The notes: a model not told the origin generated them from the letters alone. A stretch of DNA of 64,000 nucleotides from Salipiger abyssi (GCF_017311415.1 NZ_JAEKIS010000002.1:124001-188000), one strand, 5' to 3'; positions 43,753-53,223 are shown, counted from the stretch's first letter. Numbers and translations: made by a program.

Positions 43753-45339
43753 TCACCGCGCCTTGAAAAACGACCCCAGAATGCCCCGCACCAGCCGTTT
43801 GCCCGTGGTGCCCGAGAGCTCCTTGAGCACCGCCTGTTCCAGCGCTTCACCAATGGAGTTGGGCGCCGAATAGCGCGTGGAGCTGCGTTTCGGTGTGCTC
43901 TTGCGCGTCGTGCTGGCGCGCGGGGTCGGATCGTAACGCCGGGCGCGGTTGTATTCGCGGATGAGATCGCCCGCGTCCCCGGTTTCCGGCGCGCCCACCT
44001 CCGCCTTGCGCTCGGCCTCTTCGGCGGCCCGCGCTGCCGCCTCGGCCCGGGCCGCCAGCATCTCATAGGCCGACTGCCGGTCGACCGTCACATCGTATTT
44101 CGCCCCAAGCGGCGAGGCGGCGATCACATCCGCACGCTCGGCCTCAGAGATCGGCCCGAGCTGCGACGAGGGCGGACGGATCAGCGTGCGCATCACGATC
44201 CCCGGCACGCCCTTCTTTTGCAGCATCGAGGTCACCGCCTCGCCGGTGCCGACCTCACGGATCGCTTCTTCGGTGTCGAATTCCGGGTTCGGGCGATAGG
44301 TCTCGGCGGCCATGCGCAGCGCTTTCTTGTCGCGCGCGGTGAAGGCGCGCAGCGCGTGCTGCACCCGATTGCCGAGCTGGCCGAGAATGTCCTCGGGGAT
44401 GTCGTCAGGGTTCTGGGTGATGAAGTAGACCCCCACCCCCTTGGAGCGGATCAGCCGCGCCACCTGCTCCACCTTGTCGACCAGCGCCTTCGGCGCATCG
44501 TCGAAGAGCAGATGCGCCTCGTCGAAGAAGAAGACCAGCTTCGGTTTTTCCGGATCGCCCACCTCCGGCAACTCTTCGAAGAGCTCCGAGAGCAGCCAGA
44601 GCAGGAAGGTCGCGTAAAGCCGTGGTGCACCCATCAGCGCATCGGCGGCAAGGATATTCACCTGCCCGCGCCCCTCGGCATCGACCCGCATCAGATCGGC
44701 CAGATCCAGCGCCGGCTCGCCGAAAAGCTTTGTGCCGCCCTGGTTCTCCAGCACCAGCAGCCGGCGCTGGATCGCGCCCACCGAGGCGGTGGAGATATTG
44801 CCGTAGCGCAGGCTTAGCTCCTTGGCGTTTTCGCCCACCCAGACCAGCAGCGCCTGAAGATCCTTGAGATCGAGCAGCGGCAGCCCCTGCTCATCCGACA
44901 GCCGGAAGGCGATGTTCAGAATACCCTCCTGCGCCTCGCTCAGCTCCAGCAGCCGGGCCAGCAGCAAAGGCCCCATCTCGGCCACCGTGGTGCGCACCGG
45001 ATGGCCCTTTTCGCCGAAGAGATCCCAGAACACCGCCGGAAAGCCCTGATAGGTGAAATCGTCGAAACCGATCTTGCCGTTGCGCTCGGTAAACGCATCG
45101 TGAAGCTTGCCGGTCTGCGAGCCCGCGCGCGCCAGACCGGAGAGATCGCCCTTCACATCCGCCAGAAACACCGGCACGCCGGCGTTGGAAAAGCCTTCCG
45201 CCAGGATTTGCAGCGTCACCGTCTTGCCGGTGCCCGTCGCGCCGGCCACCAGACCGTGGCGATTGGCGTATTTCAGCGCCAGATACTGCTTTTCGCCGTA
45301 GCCAGCCCCGCCACCGCCTATAAAAACGCCGTTTTCCAT
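43753..45339 (-). CDS. HerA-like helicase/ATPase (DUF853 family)
   Basis: 528 aa. Walker [23 protein letters not shown] and a Walker B-like [18 protein letters not shown]; the start [24 protein letters not shown] and [28 protein letters not shown] are typical of the DUF853 branch of HerA/FtsK-type ATPases. The C-terminal 100 residues are Ala/Glu then Ser/Thr/Arg rich. Family members are called NTPases with possible DNA-processing roles; the substrate is unknown. The ATG at 45339 is preceded by GGAGG. Stand-alone. Confidence 0.85.
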   Translation of the reverse strand: MENGVFIGGGGAGYGEKQYLALKYANRHGLVAGATGTGKTVTLQILAEGFSNAGVPVFLADVKGDLSGLARAGSQTGKLHDAFTERNGKIGFDDFTYQGFPAVFWDLFGEKGHPVRTTVAEMGPLLLARLLELSEAQEGILNIAFRLSDEQGLPLLDLKDLQALLVWVGENAKELSLRYGNISTASVGAIQRRLLVLENQGGTKLFGEPALDLADLMRVDAEGRGQVNILAADALMGAPRLYATFLLWLLSELFEELPEVGDPEKPKLVFFFDEAHLLFDDAPKALVDKVEQVARLIRSKGVGVYFITQNPDDIPEDILGQLGNRVQHALRAFTARDKKALRMAAETYRPNPEFDTEEAIREVGTGEAVTSMLQKKGVPGIVMRTLIRPPSSQLGPISEAERADVIAASPLGAKYDVTVDRQSAYEMLAARAEAAARAAEEAERKAEVGAPETGDAGDLIREYNRARRYDPTPRASTTRKSTPKRSSTRYSAPNSIGEALEQAVLKELSGTTGKRLVRGILGSFFKAR

Positions 45340-45408
45340 CCCCGCCCTCCAACAACGCGCGCAGCGGAGCATACATTCTTAACCATTTGATGCCAGTATC
45401 AATTTTGT

Positions 45409-45488
45409 CCGGGGCAACATGTCCTCTCCTGCTCCGGGCTGACTTCCTCCCTGTCAGACTGGCCGCGCCCTTCGGGTGCGGCCTTTTT
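45409..45488 (+). ncRNA. candidate small RNA with two anti-Shine-Dalgarno-like loops
   Basis: Three consecutive hairpins on the plus strand: stem CCGGGGC/GCTCCGG (45409-45437, one G-U) with a 15-nt loop containing CCTCTCC; stem CTGAC/GTCAG (45439-45457) with loop TTCCTCCCT; and the terminator 45461-45488. Nothing on the plus strand upstream for 2 kb needs a terminator. Pyrimidine CCUCC-type loops are a hallmark of alphaproteobacterial regulatory RNAs such as CcsR/alpha-r14 types, but this is resemblance only. The 5' end is assumed; the promoter is not clear (TATCAA at 45397-45402 is a weak -10). Confidence 0.6.
45461..45488 (+). terminator. orphan intrinsic terminator ending the first candidate sRNA
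   Basis: GGCCGC-GCCC, TTCG loop, GGT-GCGGCC, then five T. It has no T-run on the minus strand, so it does not serve the HerA-like gene. Confidence 0.82.
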
Positions 45489-45524
45489 CCTTGGAAAGTG
45501 ATCGCGGAACTGTGAGAAACCCTG

Positions 45525-45553
45525 TTGACCGTTGCAAAAGAGTTTCGTAGCGT
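45525..45553 (+). promoter_or_regulatory. promoter of the second candidate sRNA
   Basis: TTGACC-N17-TAGCGT; a good -35 with acceptable -10, placed so that transcription starts near 45560. Confidence 0.5.
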
Positions 45554-45559
45554 TCGCCC

Positions 45560-45627
45560 AATGACAAAGCCGGCCGGTCCGGCAGGGAGCAAGGGGGAAG
45601 GGACCATTTGGTCCCTTTTCTCTTTTT
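45560..45627 (+). ncRNA. candidate small RNA, about 68 nt
   Basis: Predicted from the promoter at 45525-45553 to a strong intrinsic terminator. It contains a GCCGG/CCGGC hairpin (about 45568-45582), a purine-rich linker (GGGAGCAAGGGGGAAG) and the terminator hairpin. An internal ATG at 45561 lacks any ribosome site and its frame runs through the terminator, so a coding role is unlikely. The alternative is an attenuator in the leader of the IalB-like gene 120 bp downstream. Confidence 0.55.
45598..45627 (+). terminator. intrinsic terminator of the second candidate sRNA
   Basis: Eight-bp stem AAGGGACC / GGTCCCTT with ATTT loop, then TTTTCTCTTTTT. Confidence 0.85.
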
Positions 45628-45743
45628 GCACTCTGTCTTGCGGCTTTCCGCCGCCCCGTCGAGGCATGGTTTTTCCGGCCTGACACTGCCGCGGCGCCGT
45701 GCTACTCGGGCGGTGAGAACGATCAGAGTTTAGGGGACTTTCC

Positions 45744-46385
45744 ATGACCAGACCGCTTTCCGTCCTGTGGGCCCTGCCGCTTCTGGCGAGCCTTGCCGCC
45801 GCTCCGGCGCTGGCCCAGGAGGACGCAGGCCAAGAGACCGGCGAAGAAAGCACAACGTCCGGAGCGAGCGCCACCATCGGCGGCGACCTGACGATGGGCG
45901 AGACCGAGGGCGAGGCCGCTCAGCAGGCCGAGACCTATGTCAAGGCGACCCATGGCGACTGGGCGCTGCAATGCCTGCGCGCGCCCGAGGGCTCGGAGGC
46001 CGAGGATCCGTGCCAGATGTACCAGCTGTTGAAAGACGGCAATGGCGGCAATGTCGCCGAGGTCAGCATCTTCCGCCTCGCCAATGGCGGCCAGGTCGCC
46101 GCCGGCGGCACCTTTGTCGTGCCGCTCGAAACGCTGCTGACGCAGAAGCTGACCATCGCCGTCGATGGCGGCCAGGCCAAGCGCTTCGATTTCTCGTTCT
46201 GCACGCAGGTCGGCTGCTATGCCCGCGTTGGCTTTACCGCCGATGACGTGGCGCGCTTCAAGGCCGGCAGCGTGGCGAAGGTGAGCATCGTTCCGGCGCT
46301 GGCCCCCGATCAGCGGGTCGAGCTGGACATGTCGCTGTCGGGCTTCACCGCCGCGTTCGACGAAAGCTCGGCGCTGCGCCAGTAA
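45744..46385 (+). CDS. invasion-associated locus B (IalB) family protein
   Basis: 213 aa secreted protein. Signal peptide (about 1-25, LASLAAAPALAQ) and an acidic Ser/Thr/Gly linker precede the IalB domain (about 70-205) with THGDWALQC near its start and paired cysteines (CLR..DPCQM; FCTQVGCYARVGF). Family named from Bartonella erythrocyte invasion, but common in free-living Alphaproteobacteria where the role is unknown. Ends before a clear intrinsic terminator. Confidence 0.85.
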   Translation: MTRPLSVLWALPLLASLAAAPALAQEDAGQETGEESTTSGASATIGGDLTMGETEGEAAQQAETYVKATHGDWALQCLRAPEGSEAEDPCQMYQLLKDGNGGNVAEVSIFRLANGGQVAAGGTFVVPLETLLTQKLTIAVDGGQAKRFDFSFCTQVGCYARVGFTADDVARFKAGSVAKVSIVPALAPDQRVELDMSLSGFTAAFDESSALRQ

Positions 46386-46406
46386 TCCGACGACTTCGCA
46401 ATCTTG

Positions 46407-46445
46407 AAAACGGCCGCAGGGATGACCTCTGCGGCCGTTCTCGTT
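46407..46445 (+). terminator. intrinsic terminator of the IalB-like gene
   Basis: Ten-bp stem ACGGCCGCAG / CTGCGGCCGT with a 9-nt loop; followed by TCTCGTTT, with an A-run before the 5' arm, so bidirectional use is possible. Confidence 0.8.
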
Positions 46446-46455
46446 TCCGGGCACA

Positions 46456-47349
46456 TCAGAGCCCCGGCAGATCGACCACCAGCGCCGCGTGATCGCTGGC
46501 ATGGGGCCGGTGATGGCCGACACCCTCCAGCCGCGCGCCCTGCCCCGGCCCGGCCTCGTGACCGAGCCCGCGATGCAGCACACGCGGCACCGCATCGGGG
46601 CAGCGCGCCGCCAGCGCCGTCGAGGCAATCAGCGCATCGGGGCGATGATGCGCGCGGATATGCGGCTCGTAATAGGTCCAGCGCGCGTGCTCCGGCAGGC
46701 GCAGCCCCAGATCGACCCCGGCGGTTTCCAGCGGCGCAATGGCGCGCGCGCCACCCTCGCGCGGCTCGTTGAGATCGCCGATGACCAGCCAGAGCGCATC
46801 GCCCCCCTTGGGCAGCAGGCGCAGCACCGCCTCCGCCTCCAGCCGCCGCAGCGCCCAGGCGCGCGCCGGGTCCGGCGCCGGCGCCTTGAAATGCACGACA
46901 AACAGCGTCAGCGCACCGAACCGCGCCTCAAGACAGTCGCGCCGAAACACCGGCTGATCCGGCGGCATGCCCCCGGGCGCGCTCAGCCCGAGATCGGTGG
47001 CGGTGAGCGCCGCATGGCTGCGCGCCACGTCCCAGCGCCGCCGCGCCATCAGCGCCACGTCGAGCCCGCGCCCGTCATTGCCCGGCAGGCAGAGCCGGTG
47101 GCGATAAGGCCCCGCGCGCGGCGCGAGATAGCGGTCGTGGAAGAAATCGAGGCTCTCGGCATCGAACACCTCCTGCAAGGCCACCACATCGGCCCGCGTC
47201 GCCGCCAAGAGCTCTGCCGTCAGGCGCCGGTCGGCTTCGTCATGCTGCGGCGCCGGCGGCTCGTCACGGTCGCGCGCGCCATGCAGATGCCCGCCCGCCT
47301 CGTCGGGCAGCAGCCGCAGGTTCTGCATATTGAGCGAGGCGATGCGCAT
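46456..47349 (-). CDS. endonuclease/exonuclease/phosphatase family protein
   Basis: 297 aa. EEP-fold motifs: RIASLNMQNLRLL (Asn), DVVALQEVFDAE (metal Glu), FVVHFKAPA (His), LWLVIGDLNEPREGG (Asp-Asn) and HHRPHASDHAALVVDLPG (Asp-His) at the C-terminus. A metal-dependent phosphodiesterase; DNA, RNA, lipid or nucleotide substrates all occur in the family. Lies 19 bp downstream of mfd on the same strand, so it may be co-transcribed with it. Confidence 0.82.
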   Translation of the reverse strand: MRIASLNMQNLRLLPDEAGGHLHGARDRDEPPAPQHDEADRRLTAELLAATRADVVALQEVFDAESLDFFHDRYLAPRAGPYRHRLCLPGNDGRGLDVALMARRRWDVARSHAALTATDLGLSAPGGMPPDQPVFRRDCLEARFGALTLFVVHFKAPAPDPARAWALRRLEAEAVLRLLPKGGDALWLVIGDLNEPREGGARAIAPLETAGVDLGLRLPEHARWTYYEPHIRAHHRPDALIASTALAARCPDAVPRVLHRGLGHEAGPGQGARLEGVGHHRPHASDHAALVVDLPGL

Positions 47350-47368
47350 CCGCCGCCTTCCCGGCCCC

Positions 47369-50300
47369 TCAGGCCTCCTTCTTCAGCCGGATCGCACCGG
47401 CCTTTTCCGCCAGATCGCGGGCGATGGCATAGGCGCCCTTGATCTTGTCGCTGTCCTTCTTCCAGTCGCGCCGCACCACGATCTTGTTGTCCTTGATCTT
47501 GGCGAGCCCGTTCTGATCCTGGATGAAAGAGACCAGCCCCTCGGGCTTGGCGAACTTGTCGTTGTGGAACTGGATCGTCGCGCCCTTGGGCCCGCCGTCG
47601 AGCTTGGCGATGCCGGCGCGCTTGCACATGTCCTTGATGCGCACCACCAGCAGCAGCGTGTTGACCTCCTTCGGCAGCTTGCCGAACCGGTCGATGAGCT
47701 CGGCGGCGAAACCTTCGAGCTCGACCTTGGTGGAAAGCTCGCTGAGGCGCCGGTAGAGCCCCAGCCGCACGTCGAGATCGGGCACGTAATCCTCGGGGAT
47801 CAGCACCGGCACGCCGAGATTGATCTGCGGCGCCCATTGCCCGTCGTCTTCCAGCAGCCCCTCGGTCTCGCCCGACTTGATCTTGGCAATCGCCTCTTCC
47901 AGCATCGACTGGTAAAGCTCATAGCCCACATCGCGCATCTGGCCCGACTGCTCCTCGCCGAGCAGGTTGCCGGCGCCGCGAATGTCCAGATCCTGGCTCG
48001 CCAGCGTAAAGCCCGCCCCCAGCGTGTCGAGCGAGCCCAGCACGCGCAGCCGCTTCTCGGCGGTATCGGTGAGGCGCGCGCGCGGTTTCGTCGTCATATA
48101 GGCATAGGCGCGGGTCTTGGAGCGCCCGACCCGGCCACGGATCTGGTAGAGCTGCGCGAGGCCGAACATGTCGGCGCGGTGCACCACCATGGTGTTGGCG
48201 GTGGGAATGTCGAGCCCGCTCTCGACGATGGTGGTGGCCAGCAGCACGTCGAACTTGCCGTCGTAAAACGCGTTCATCTTGTCGTCGAGCTCGCCCGCCG
48301 GCATCTGACCGTGGGCGACGACATAGCTCACCTCGGGCACCTGTTCGCGCAGGAATTCCTCTATTTCGGGAAGATCCGAAATACGCGGCACCACATAGAA
48401 ACTCTGCCCGCCCCGGTAATGTTCACGCAGCAGCGCCTCGCGGATGGTGACCGCATCGAATTCGCTCACATAGGTGCGGATCGCCAGCCGGTCGACCGGC
48501 GGCGTGCCGATGATCGACAGATCCCGCACGCCCGAGAGCGACAGTTGCAGCGTGCGCGGGATCGGCGTGGCGGTGAGCGTCAGCACATGGATGTCGGAGC
48601 GGAGCTGTTTCAGACGCTCCTTGTGGCCGACGCCGAAATGCTGCTCCTCGTCGATGATCAACAGGCCGAGATTCTGGAAGCGGATGTTCTTGGCGAGCAG
48701 CGCATGGGTGCCGACCGCGATATCGACCGTGCCCTTGGCGATGCCGTCACGGGTCTTGGCCGCCTGCCCCGATGAGACGAAGCGCGACAGCGGCGCCACA
48801 TTGATCGGGAAGCCGCGAAAGCGCTCGGCAAAGCTCTTGTAATGCTGCCGCGCCAGCAGCGTGGTGGGCGCGATCACCGCCACCTGAACGCCGGACATGG
48901 CGGCGACGAAGGCCGCGCGCATGGCGACCTCTGTCTTGCCGAAGCCGACATCGCCGCAGATCAGCCGATCCATCGGCTGGCCGCTGTCCATATCCGCCAG
49001 CACATCCTCGATGGCGCGGATCTGGTCGTCGGTCTCGGTATAGGGAAAGCGCGCGCAAAAGCTCTCCCAGGCGCCCGGCGGCGGGTCGATGACGGGCGCC
49101 TTGCGCAACGCGCGCTCGGCGGCAACGCGGATGAGCTTGTCCGCCATCTCGCGGATGCGCTCCTTGAGCCGCGCCTTCTTGGCCTGCCAGGCGCCGCCGC
49201 CGAGACGGTCGAGCAGCCCGTCCTCATGACCGTAACGGCTCAGCAGTTCGATATTCTCCACCGGCAGGTAAAGCCGCGCGCCCTCGGCATATTCCAGCAG
49301 CAGGCATTCATGCGCGGCACCGGCGGCGGTGATCACCTCCATGCCCTGATAGCGCCCGATTCCGTGATCCACATGCACCACCAGATCGCCCGGAGACAGA
49401 GATTGCGTCTCGGTCAGGAAATTCTCGGCCTTGCGGCGCTTTTTCGGCGCGCGGATCAGCCGGTCGCCCAGCACGTCCTGTTCGGAAATCACCGTGATCC
49501 GCTGCCGGTCCTTCGGATCGCCCCAGGGCGCCTCGAAGCCGCTTTCCAGCGCCCAGACCGCCAGATGCAGCCCGCGCTTGCCGATGCGGGTGCCGTTGCC
49601 GACCGGGATCGCCTCGGCCAGCCCCTCATCCTCGATAAGCCCGGTCAGGCGCTCGCGCGCGCCCTCGGACCACGAGGCGATGAGCACCGGTCCGTCCTGA
49701 AGCTTCTTGCGAACATGGTCCGCCAAGGCGCTGAAGAGGCTGATATTTTCCTGCTGCCGCTCGGGCGCGAAATTGCGCCCGATACGCCCGCCCGCATCCA
49801 CCACGCCCGGCCCGCTGGCCTGTTGCAGCGGGTGGAACTGCACCGCGCGGCGGCCCTCCAGCGCCGCCTCCCAGGCGGCATCGTCGAGATAGAGCTGCCC
49901 CGGCGGCACGGGCTTGTAGACCGAGTCCATCCGGCCCTTCTGCGCCATGGCGTGGCGGCGGGTCTGGTACTGATCCTCGATGCTCTCCCAGCGCGCCAGC
50001 CGGGCCGGCGTAAGCTGGTCGTCCATCAGCACCGGCGCGCCGGGCAGGTAGTCGAACAGCGTCTCCAGCCGCTCGTGGAAGAACGGCAGCCAGTGCTCCA
50101 TGCCCTGCTGCTTGCGCCCGGCACTGACCGACTCGTAAAGCGGATCGTCGGTGCCGCCGGCGCCGAACTCGATCCGGTAATTCTGCCGGAACCGGGTGAT
50201 CGCCGCCTCGTCGAGAATGACCTCCGAGACCGGCGCCAGCTCGATCATGTCGAGCTTTTCGGTGGTGCGCTGCGAGATCGCGTCAAAGCGCCGCGCCCCG

Positions 50301-50845
50301 TCCAGCACATCGCCGAAGAGGTCGAGCCGCACCGGCCCGCCCTCGCCCGGCGGGTAGATGTCGATGATGCCGCCGCGAATGGCATAATCGCCCGGCTCGG
50401 TCACCGTGGGCGCCTGGGAAAAACCCATGCGCACGAGGAAGGCGCGCAGCCCGGCCTCGTCGATCCGGTCGCCGACGCGGGCGGCAAAGGCCGCCTCGCG
50501 CAGCACCTCGCGCGCGGGCAGATACTGCGTCGCCGCCGAGAGCGTGGTCAGCAGGATGAAGCGCTGCGGCATCCCGTGCACCAGCCCCGCCAGCGTCGAC
50601 ATGCGCGCCGCCGAGATATCGGGATTGGGCGACACCCGGTCGTATGGCAGGCAATCCCAGGCGGGAAAGCTCATCACCGGCATATCCGGCGCGAAAAAGG
50701 CCAGCGCCTCGCGCAGCGCGGCCATGCGCTTGTCGTCGCGCGCGATATGAATGACGGGGCCGTGCGATTTCTCGGCCTCAGCCAGAACCAGCCTGGCGTC
50801 GAAGCCTTCGGGCGCGCCGCCCATGATGATGCGGGTGTGTGACAT
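47369..50845 (-). CDS. mfd: transcription-repair coupling factor
   Basis: 1158 aa (E. coli Mfd 1148). Order: UvrB-homology N-terminus (SFPAWDCLPYDRVSPNPD), RNA-polymerase-interacting region (LSPGDLVVHVDHGIGRYQGMEVI), helicase core with Walker A LICGDVGFGKTEVAMRAAFVA, DEEQ box LLIIDEEQHFGVGHKERLK and IPRTLQLSLSGVRDLSII, HATTIVESGLDIP-like LLATTIVESGLDIPTANTMV, QIRGRVGRS, and the C-terminal D7. Removes stalled RNA polymerase at lesions and recruits UvrA. Confidence 0.98.
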   Translation of the reverse strand: MSHTRIIMGGAPEGFDARLVLAEAEKSHGPVIHIARDDKRMAALREALAFFAPDMPVMSFPAWDCLPYDRVSPNPDISAARMSTLAGLVHGMPQRFILLTTLSAATQYLPAREVLREAAFAARVGDRIDEAGLRAFLVRMGFSQAPTVTEPGDYAIRGGIIDIYPPGEGGPVRLDLFGDVLDGARRFDAISQRTTEKLDMIELAPVSEVILDEAAITRFRQNYRIEFGAGGTDDPLYESVSAGRKQQGMEHWLPFFHERLETLFDYLPGAPVLMDDQLTPARLARWESIEDQYQTRRHAMAQKGRMDSVYKPVPPGQLYLDDAAWEAALEGRRAVQFHPLQQASGPGVVDAGGRIGRNFAPERQQENISLFSALADHVRKKLQDGPVLIASWSEGARERLTGLIEDEGLAEAIPVGNGTRIGKRGLHLAVWALESGFEAPWGDPKDRQRITVISEQDVLGDRLIRAPKKRRKAENFLTETQSLSPGDLVVHVDHGIGRYQGMEVITAAGAAHECLLLEYAEGARLYLPVENIELLSRYGHEDGLLDRLGGGAWQAKKARLKERIREMADKLIRVAAERALRKAPVIDPPPGAWESFCARFPYTETDDQIRAIEDVLADMDSGQPMDRLICGDVGFGKTEVAMRAAFVAAMSGVQVAVIAPTTLLARQHYKSFAERFRGFPINVAPLSRFVSSGQAAKTRDGIAKGTVDIAVGTHALLAKNIRFQNLGLLIIDEEQHFGVGHKERLKQLRSDIHVLTLTATPIPRTLQLSLSGVRDLSIIGTPPVDRLAIRTYVSEFDAVTIREALLREHYRGGQSFYVVPRISDLPEIEEFLREQVPEVSYVVAHGQMPAGELDDKMNAFYDGKFDVLLATTIVESGLDIPTANTMVVHRADMFGLAQLYQIRGRVGRSKTRAYAYMTTKPRARLTDTAEKRLRVLGSLDTLGAGFTLASQDLDIRGAGNLLGEEQSGQMRDVGYELYQSMLEEAIAKIKSGETEGLLEDDGQWAPQINLGVPVLIPEDYVPDLDVRLGLYRRLSELSTKVELEGFAAELIDRFGKLPKEVNTLLLVVRIKDMCKRAGIAKLDGGPKGATIQFHNDKFAKPEGLVSFIQDQNGLAKIKDNKIVVRRDWKKDSDKIKGAYAIARDLAEKAGAIRLKKEA

Positions 50846-50878
50846 GGAAAAGGGATGTGGCGCGGGCGCGCGCTGCCG

Positions 50879-51406
50879 TCAACCGCCCAGAATGCTGTGG
50901 GACATATTCTGGAACATTCCCCAGAGCGCGGTGACGAAGATCGACAGCATGCCGATCACCTGCGTCCAGAAGCGATGACTGGTCAGCCGCTTCCACAGAT
51001 CCGGTCCGCTCAGCGCGTCGCGGCGGATGCGGGCGGCGGTCGCAACGCTCATCAGCCCGACCATCGACATCGGAAAGCCCAGCAGGAACAGCGCCTGCAT
51101 CAGCTCGACGCCATAGACAAAGCCCGAGACCGCCAGAACGCTCAGCACCGCCGAGCCGAGTGCCACGATCCAAAGCCCCGCCCCCTCGGCGATGAGCAGC
51201 AGCCGGTTCACGTTGATCCGAGTCATGTCCTCGAGATCCTCCGCCGCCTGCTCGCCATGTCGGCGGGCGCGGATGACCATGTCGAAGGGCACGCCCAGCA
51301 CCCAGTGGCTGGCGGTGGACCAGACCACCGCCAGCGCGATCCAGAACCACAGGTTCGAGAACGAGCGCATGTCGATGGTTTCGAAAACGATGAGATACCA
51401 GTCCAA
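50879..51406 (-). CDS. conserved four-helix inner membrane protein
   Basis: 175 aa with about four transmembrane helices (about 18-38, 72-95, 98-122, 150-172) and a cytosolic basic loop after the first (IRARRHGEQAAEDLEDMTRINVNRL). MDWYLIVFETIDMRSFSNLWFWIALAVVWSTASHWVLGVPFDM looks like a conserved Rhodobacterales protein that has been annotated in related genomes as a SufBCD-associated component, but I see nothing in the sequence to support that role. Located between mfd and hemB. Confidence 0.7.
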   Translation of the reverse strand: MDWYLIVFETIDMRSFSNLWFWIALAVVWSTASHWVLGVPFDMVIRARRHGEQAAEDLEDMTRINVNRLLLIAEGAGLWIVALGSAVLSVLAVSGFVYGVELMQALFLLGFPMSMVGLMSVATAARIRRDALSGPDLWKRLTSHRFWTQVIGMLSIFVTALWGMFQNMSHSILGG

Positions 51407-51508
51407 GGCGGCCCGATGTCCTTATGCAGAGGGCCCGCGTGTCCGGGGCCTTGTGAGAGCCGTCTTTCCATGCCACCCAAGGAACGCGTTTACAAGAGAG
51501 GCCCTCCG

Positions 51509-52507
51509 ATGAAACCCACGATTGCCGCCTTCCCGGCCACACGGCTGCGCCGTCTTCGCAAATCCCCCGCGATCCGTGCGCTGGTCGGTCAGTCGGTTCT
51601 GACCCCGGGCGATTTCATCTGGCCGATCTTCGTGCGCGACGGCGAGGGCGTGGTCGAACCGGTGGCCTCGATGCCCGGCGTGAACCGGCTGTCGGTCGAC
51701 AAGGTGGTCGAGGCGGCGCGCGAGGCGCATGCGCTGGGCATCCCGGCGATCTGCCTGTTTCCCTATACCGACCCGGCGAAAAAGACCGAGGATTGCGCCG
51801 AGGCCTGGAACCCCGAGAACCTGTCGAACCGCGCCACCCGCGCGATCAAGGACGCGGTGCCCGATCTCGCGGTGATGACCGACGTGGCGCTCGACCCCTA
51901 TAGCAGCACCGGCCATGACGGCTTTGTCGTCGATGGCGAGATCGTCAATGACGAGACCGTCGAGGCGCTGGTGAAACAGGCGATGAGCCAGGCCCGCGCC
52001 GGCGCCGACATCATCGGCCCATCCGACATGATGGACGGCCGCATCGGCGCGATCCGCAACGAGCTGGAGCGCGAGGGCTTCCGCAACACGTTGCTGCTCT
52101 CCTATGCCGCGAAATATGCCAGCGCCTTTTACGGGCCGTTCCGCGACGCGGTCGGCGCCTCGGGCGCACTCAAGGGCGACAAGACCACCTATCAGATGCA
52201 GCCGGGCAATTCCGACGAGGCCATGCGGCTGGTGGAGCGCGATCTCTGCGAAGGCGCCGACATGATCATGGTCAAACCCGGCATGCCCTATCTCGACATC
52301 TGCCGCCGCGCCAAGGAGATGTTCGGCGCGCCGACCTTCGCCTACCAGGTCTCGGGCGAATACGCGATGCTGGCGGGCGCCGCCGAGCGCGGCTGGCTTG
52401 ACCACGACCGGGTCATGCTCGAAAGCCTGACCGCGTTCAAACGCGCCGGCTGCGACGGCGTGCTGACCTATTTCGCGCCCGCCGCGGCAAAGCTGCTCAA
52501 CGGCTGA
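51509..52507 (+). CDS. hemB: delta-aminolevulinic acid dehydratase (porphobilinogen synthase)
   Basis: 332 aa. Joins two 5-aminolevulinates to porphobilinogen for heme, cobalamin and (if present) bacteriochlorophyll. FPATRLRRLRKSPAIRALV, DVALDPYSSTGHDGFV (lacking the zinc cysteines, so a Mg/K-type enzyme), IGPSDMMDGRIGAIR, SYAAKYASAFYGPFRDA (first active-site Lys) and MIMVKPGMPYLD (Schiff-base Lys). The ATG at 51509 follows GAGAGG. Confidence 0.97.
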   Translation: MKPTIAAFPATRLRRLRKSPAIRALVGQSVLTPGDFIWPIFVRDGEGVVEPVASMPGVNRLSVDKVVEAAREAHALGIPAICLFPYTDPAKKTEDCAEAWNPENLSNRATRAIKDAVPDLAVMTDVALDPYSSTGHDGFVVDGEIVNDETVEALVKQAMSQARAGADIIGPSDMMDGRIGAIRNELEREGFRNTLLLSYAAKYASAFYGPFRDAVGASGALKGDKTTYQMQPGNSDEAMRLVERDLCEGADMIMVKPGMPYLDICRRAKEMFGAPTFAYQVSGEYAMLAGAAERGWLDHDRVMLESLTAFKRAGCDGVLTYFAPAAAKLLNG

Positions 52508-52641
52508 GGCGGATTGCCGCGCGCACCGCTCGTTGCGGCGTGACAGCCGCGCCGGGCGCGGTTATACTGCGCCACAACCGGCGAAACAGCCGGGTTTCAG
52601 AGGCACCGGCAAATCATCAATACAGGACATTGAGCAGACCA

Positions 52642-53196
52642 ATGGATATGACCCGACGCACGCTCACCCTCGGCCTGGGGGCAATGGGCGTTTTGAGCGC
52701 ATGTGGTAACGGTATCGGCAGTTCGGGCAGCGCCAAGATCGACGCCCGCGTGAACGCCACGCTGAGCCAGATGTACAGCCAGTTTCCCGGCACGGTGAAC
52801 CTGTCGGAAAAGGCGGCGGGGCTGCTCGTCATGCCGCTGGTCACCGAAGCGGGGCTCGGCCTCGGCGGCGCCTATGGGCGCGGCGCGCTGCGCGTCGGTG
52901 GCGCCACGGTGGACTATTACTCGATGGTGCGCGGCTCCGGTGGGCTTCAGATCGGCGCGCAGCAATATGCGCATGTGCTGTTCTTCATGACCGACGAGGC
53001 GCTGATGAATTTCCGCCGCTCGCCGGGCTGGGCCGCCGCCGCCAATATCGAATACGCCACCCCCGAGAAAGGCGACACGCTGGCCGCCGAAACCACGACC
53101 TCGCTGTCGCCGGTCATCGCGGTGATTTTCGGCCAGTCCGGCCTGCGGGTCGGCGCGACCCTGGAAGGCACGAAATACACCCGCATCATTCCCTGA
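52642..53196 (+). CDS. SYLF/Ysc84 domain lipid-binding lipoprotein
   Basis: 184 aa. The lipobox GVLSAC at about residue 20 marks a lipoprotein (RR near the start of the signal sequence could also suit Tat). The SYLF domain follows: AAGLLVMPLVTEAGLGLGGAYGRGALRVGG, YYSMVRGSGGLQIGAQQYAHVLFFMT and AVIFGQSGLRVGATLEGTKYTRI. These bind phospholipids at the outer membrane; precise function unknown. Confidence 0.85.
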   Translation: MDMTRRTLTLGLGAMGVLSACGNGIGSSGSAKIDARVNATLSQMYSQFPGTVNLSEKAAGLLVMPLVTEAGLGLGGAYGRGALRVGGATVDYYSMVRGSGGLQIGAQQYAHVLFFMTDEALMNFRRSPGWAAAANIEYATPEKGDTLAAETTTSLSPVIAVIFGQSGLRVGATLEGTKYTRIIP

Positions 53197-53223
53197 CAGG
53201 ACCGCAGGAGGGGCCAGCCCCTC

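Noticed and set aside
45387-45402. TTGAT-N6-ATCAA as an FNR site
   Set aside because: The spacer is 6 nt, whereas FNR boxes need 4; it may be another dyad near the sRNA start.
48842-50842. 666-codon plus-strand frame opposite mfd
   Set aside because: Shadow of mfd; no domain character.
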